Assembly: GCA_033722675.1 (NCBI GenBank)
Contig: JAWVYO010000072.1
Span: forward strand, 1-12,446
Reading direction: 5' to 3'
Source: DATHYU01 sp033722675
Lineage (GTDB): Bacteria; Actinomycetota; Acidimicrobiia; Spongiisociales; UBA11373
Length of the DNA: 12,446 nucleotides
Every line of letters starts with the position of its first letter. Position 1 is the stretch's first letter. Under the pieces are notes generated by a model that saw only the letters and a list, made by a program, of their open reading frames with translations, searched no databases and was not told where the DNA came from. Below are positions 12,227 to 12,446 of the stretch, in pieces. Both the position numbers and the translations under genes were made by a program.

Positions 12227-12446
12227 GGGGGGGGGGGCCGGGCGCCCCCCCCGGGGGGGCCGGGCGCCCCGCGCCCCGCGCCCCCGCGGGCGGGGGGGGG
12301 GGGGGGGGGGCGCCGCCGGCCGGGGGGGGGGGGGGGGGGGGGGGGGGCGGGGAGATAAATCCAAAAAGGAGGGGTGGGGGGGGGTGGGGGGGGAGTGGAT
12401 GTAGGGTTGATGGGGGACGAGGGGAGGAAGGCAAACCACGAAAGAA
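12227..12446. other. Low-complexity contig-end sequence, probable artefact
   Basis: From 12227 the sequence changes abruptly to homopolymer: G runs of 11 (12227-12237), 19 (12292-12310) and 26 (12322-12347) bases, separated by C/G-only fragments. A tail of 99 bases (12348-12446) follows with A-rich and G-rich words such as AAAAAGGAGGGG that are unlike the rest of the window. No coding potential, gene or promoter is credible here. Long poly-G is typical of two-colour Illumina dark-cycle reads or of a badly corrected contig end. It truncates the aldolase gene. Confidence 0.85.

Noticed and set aside
12227..12350. G-quadruplex or telomere-like element at the right end
   Set aside because: Run lengths are irregular and homopolymeric without a repeat unit, and they break a conserved gene; an artefact is the simpler explanation.
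11420..12439. Minus-strand frame opposite the aldolase and the contig end
   Set aside because: Pro-rich translation of the poly-G debris and antisense of two real genes.
1..12446. Defence, mobile or secondary-metabolite system
   Set aside because: No nuclease, helicase, integrase, transposase, toxin-antitoxin pair, PKS/NRPS or repeat array could be found; the genes are metabolic, regulatory and envelope genes.

Overview
The window reads as a piece of a very GC-rich actinobacterial chromosome, possibly Acidimicrobiia-like (the class is an inference). The signs are GC-rich codon use, frequent GTG starts, 4-bp stop/start overlaps, TANNNT -10 hexamers sitting 7-8 nt before start codons (the leaderless pattern common in actinobacteria), and a protein with the mycothiol-dependent maleylpyruvate isomerase (MDMPI) fold. 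I found no transposase, integrase, CRISPR array, tRNA or rRNA. Both ends cut genes, and the last ~220 bases look like assembly or sequencing debris at a contig end.

Layout. (1) 1-2486, minus strand: a three-gene run transcribed leftwards, an MDMPI-fold protein, an FAD-dependent monooxygenase, and a secreted PKD-domain protein cut by the left edge. All are joined by GTGA overlaps. A PadR-family regulator (2555-3208) is divergent from it, with a small inverted repeat between them. (2) 3306-4771, plus strand: a class III nucleotide cyclase with an N-terminal SnoaL/NTF2-like domain, coupled to a small lipoprotein. (3) 4776-5954, minus strand: a secreted cysteine-containing protein of no recognised family, tail-to-tail with the lipoprotein. 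(4) 6060-7091, minus strand: a zinc-binding alcohol dehydrogenase, divergent from a DUF5107/galactose-mutarotase-fold lipoprotein (7171-8649). (5) 8653-12226: a sugar-acid catabolic cluster. A PfkB kinase on the minus strand is divergent from an operon of SDR dehydrogenase, enolase-superfamily sugar-acid dehydratase (ManD/RspA type) and KDPG aldolase, which runs into the damaged contig end.

How it works together. The best-supported pathway is region 5: sugar oxidation (SDR) to a lactone or aldonate, dehydration to a 2-keto-3-deoxy acid, phosphorylation by the kinase, and aldol cleavage to pyruvate and glyceraldehyde 3-phosphate, an Entner-Doudoroff-type branch. The actual sugar cannot be fixed from sequence, and transporter, lactonase and regulator genes are not visible (they may lie past the contig end). 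The DUF5107 lipoprotein and the zinc ADH may belong to the same carbohydrate theme. Region 1 looks like a PadR-controlled oxidative unit of unknown substrate. I see no clearly new defence or mobile system; the more unusual items are the unknown secreted protein, the translational coupling of a secreted PKD protein to cytoplasmic redox enzymes, and the substrate question of the sugar-acid operon.
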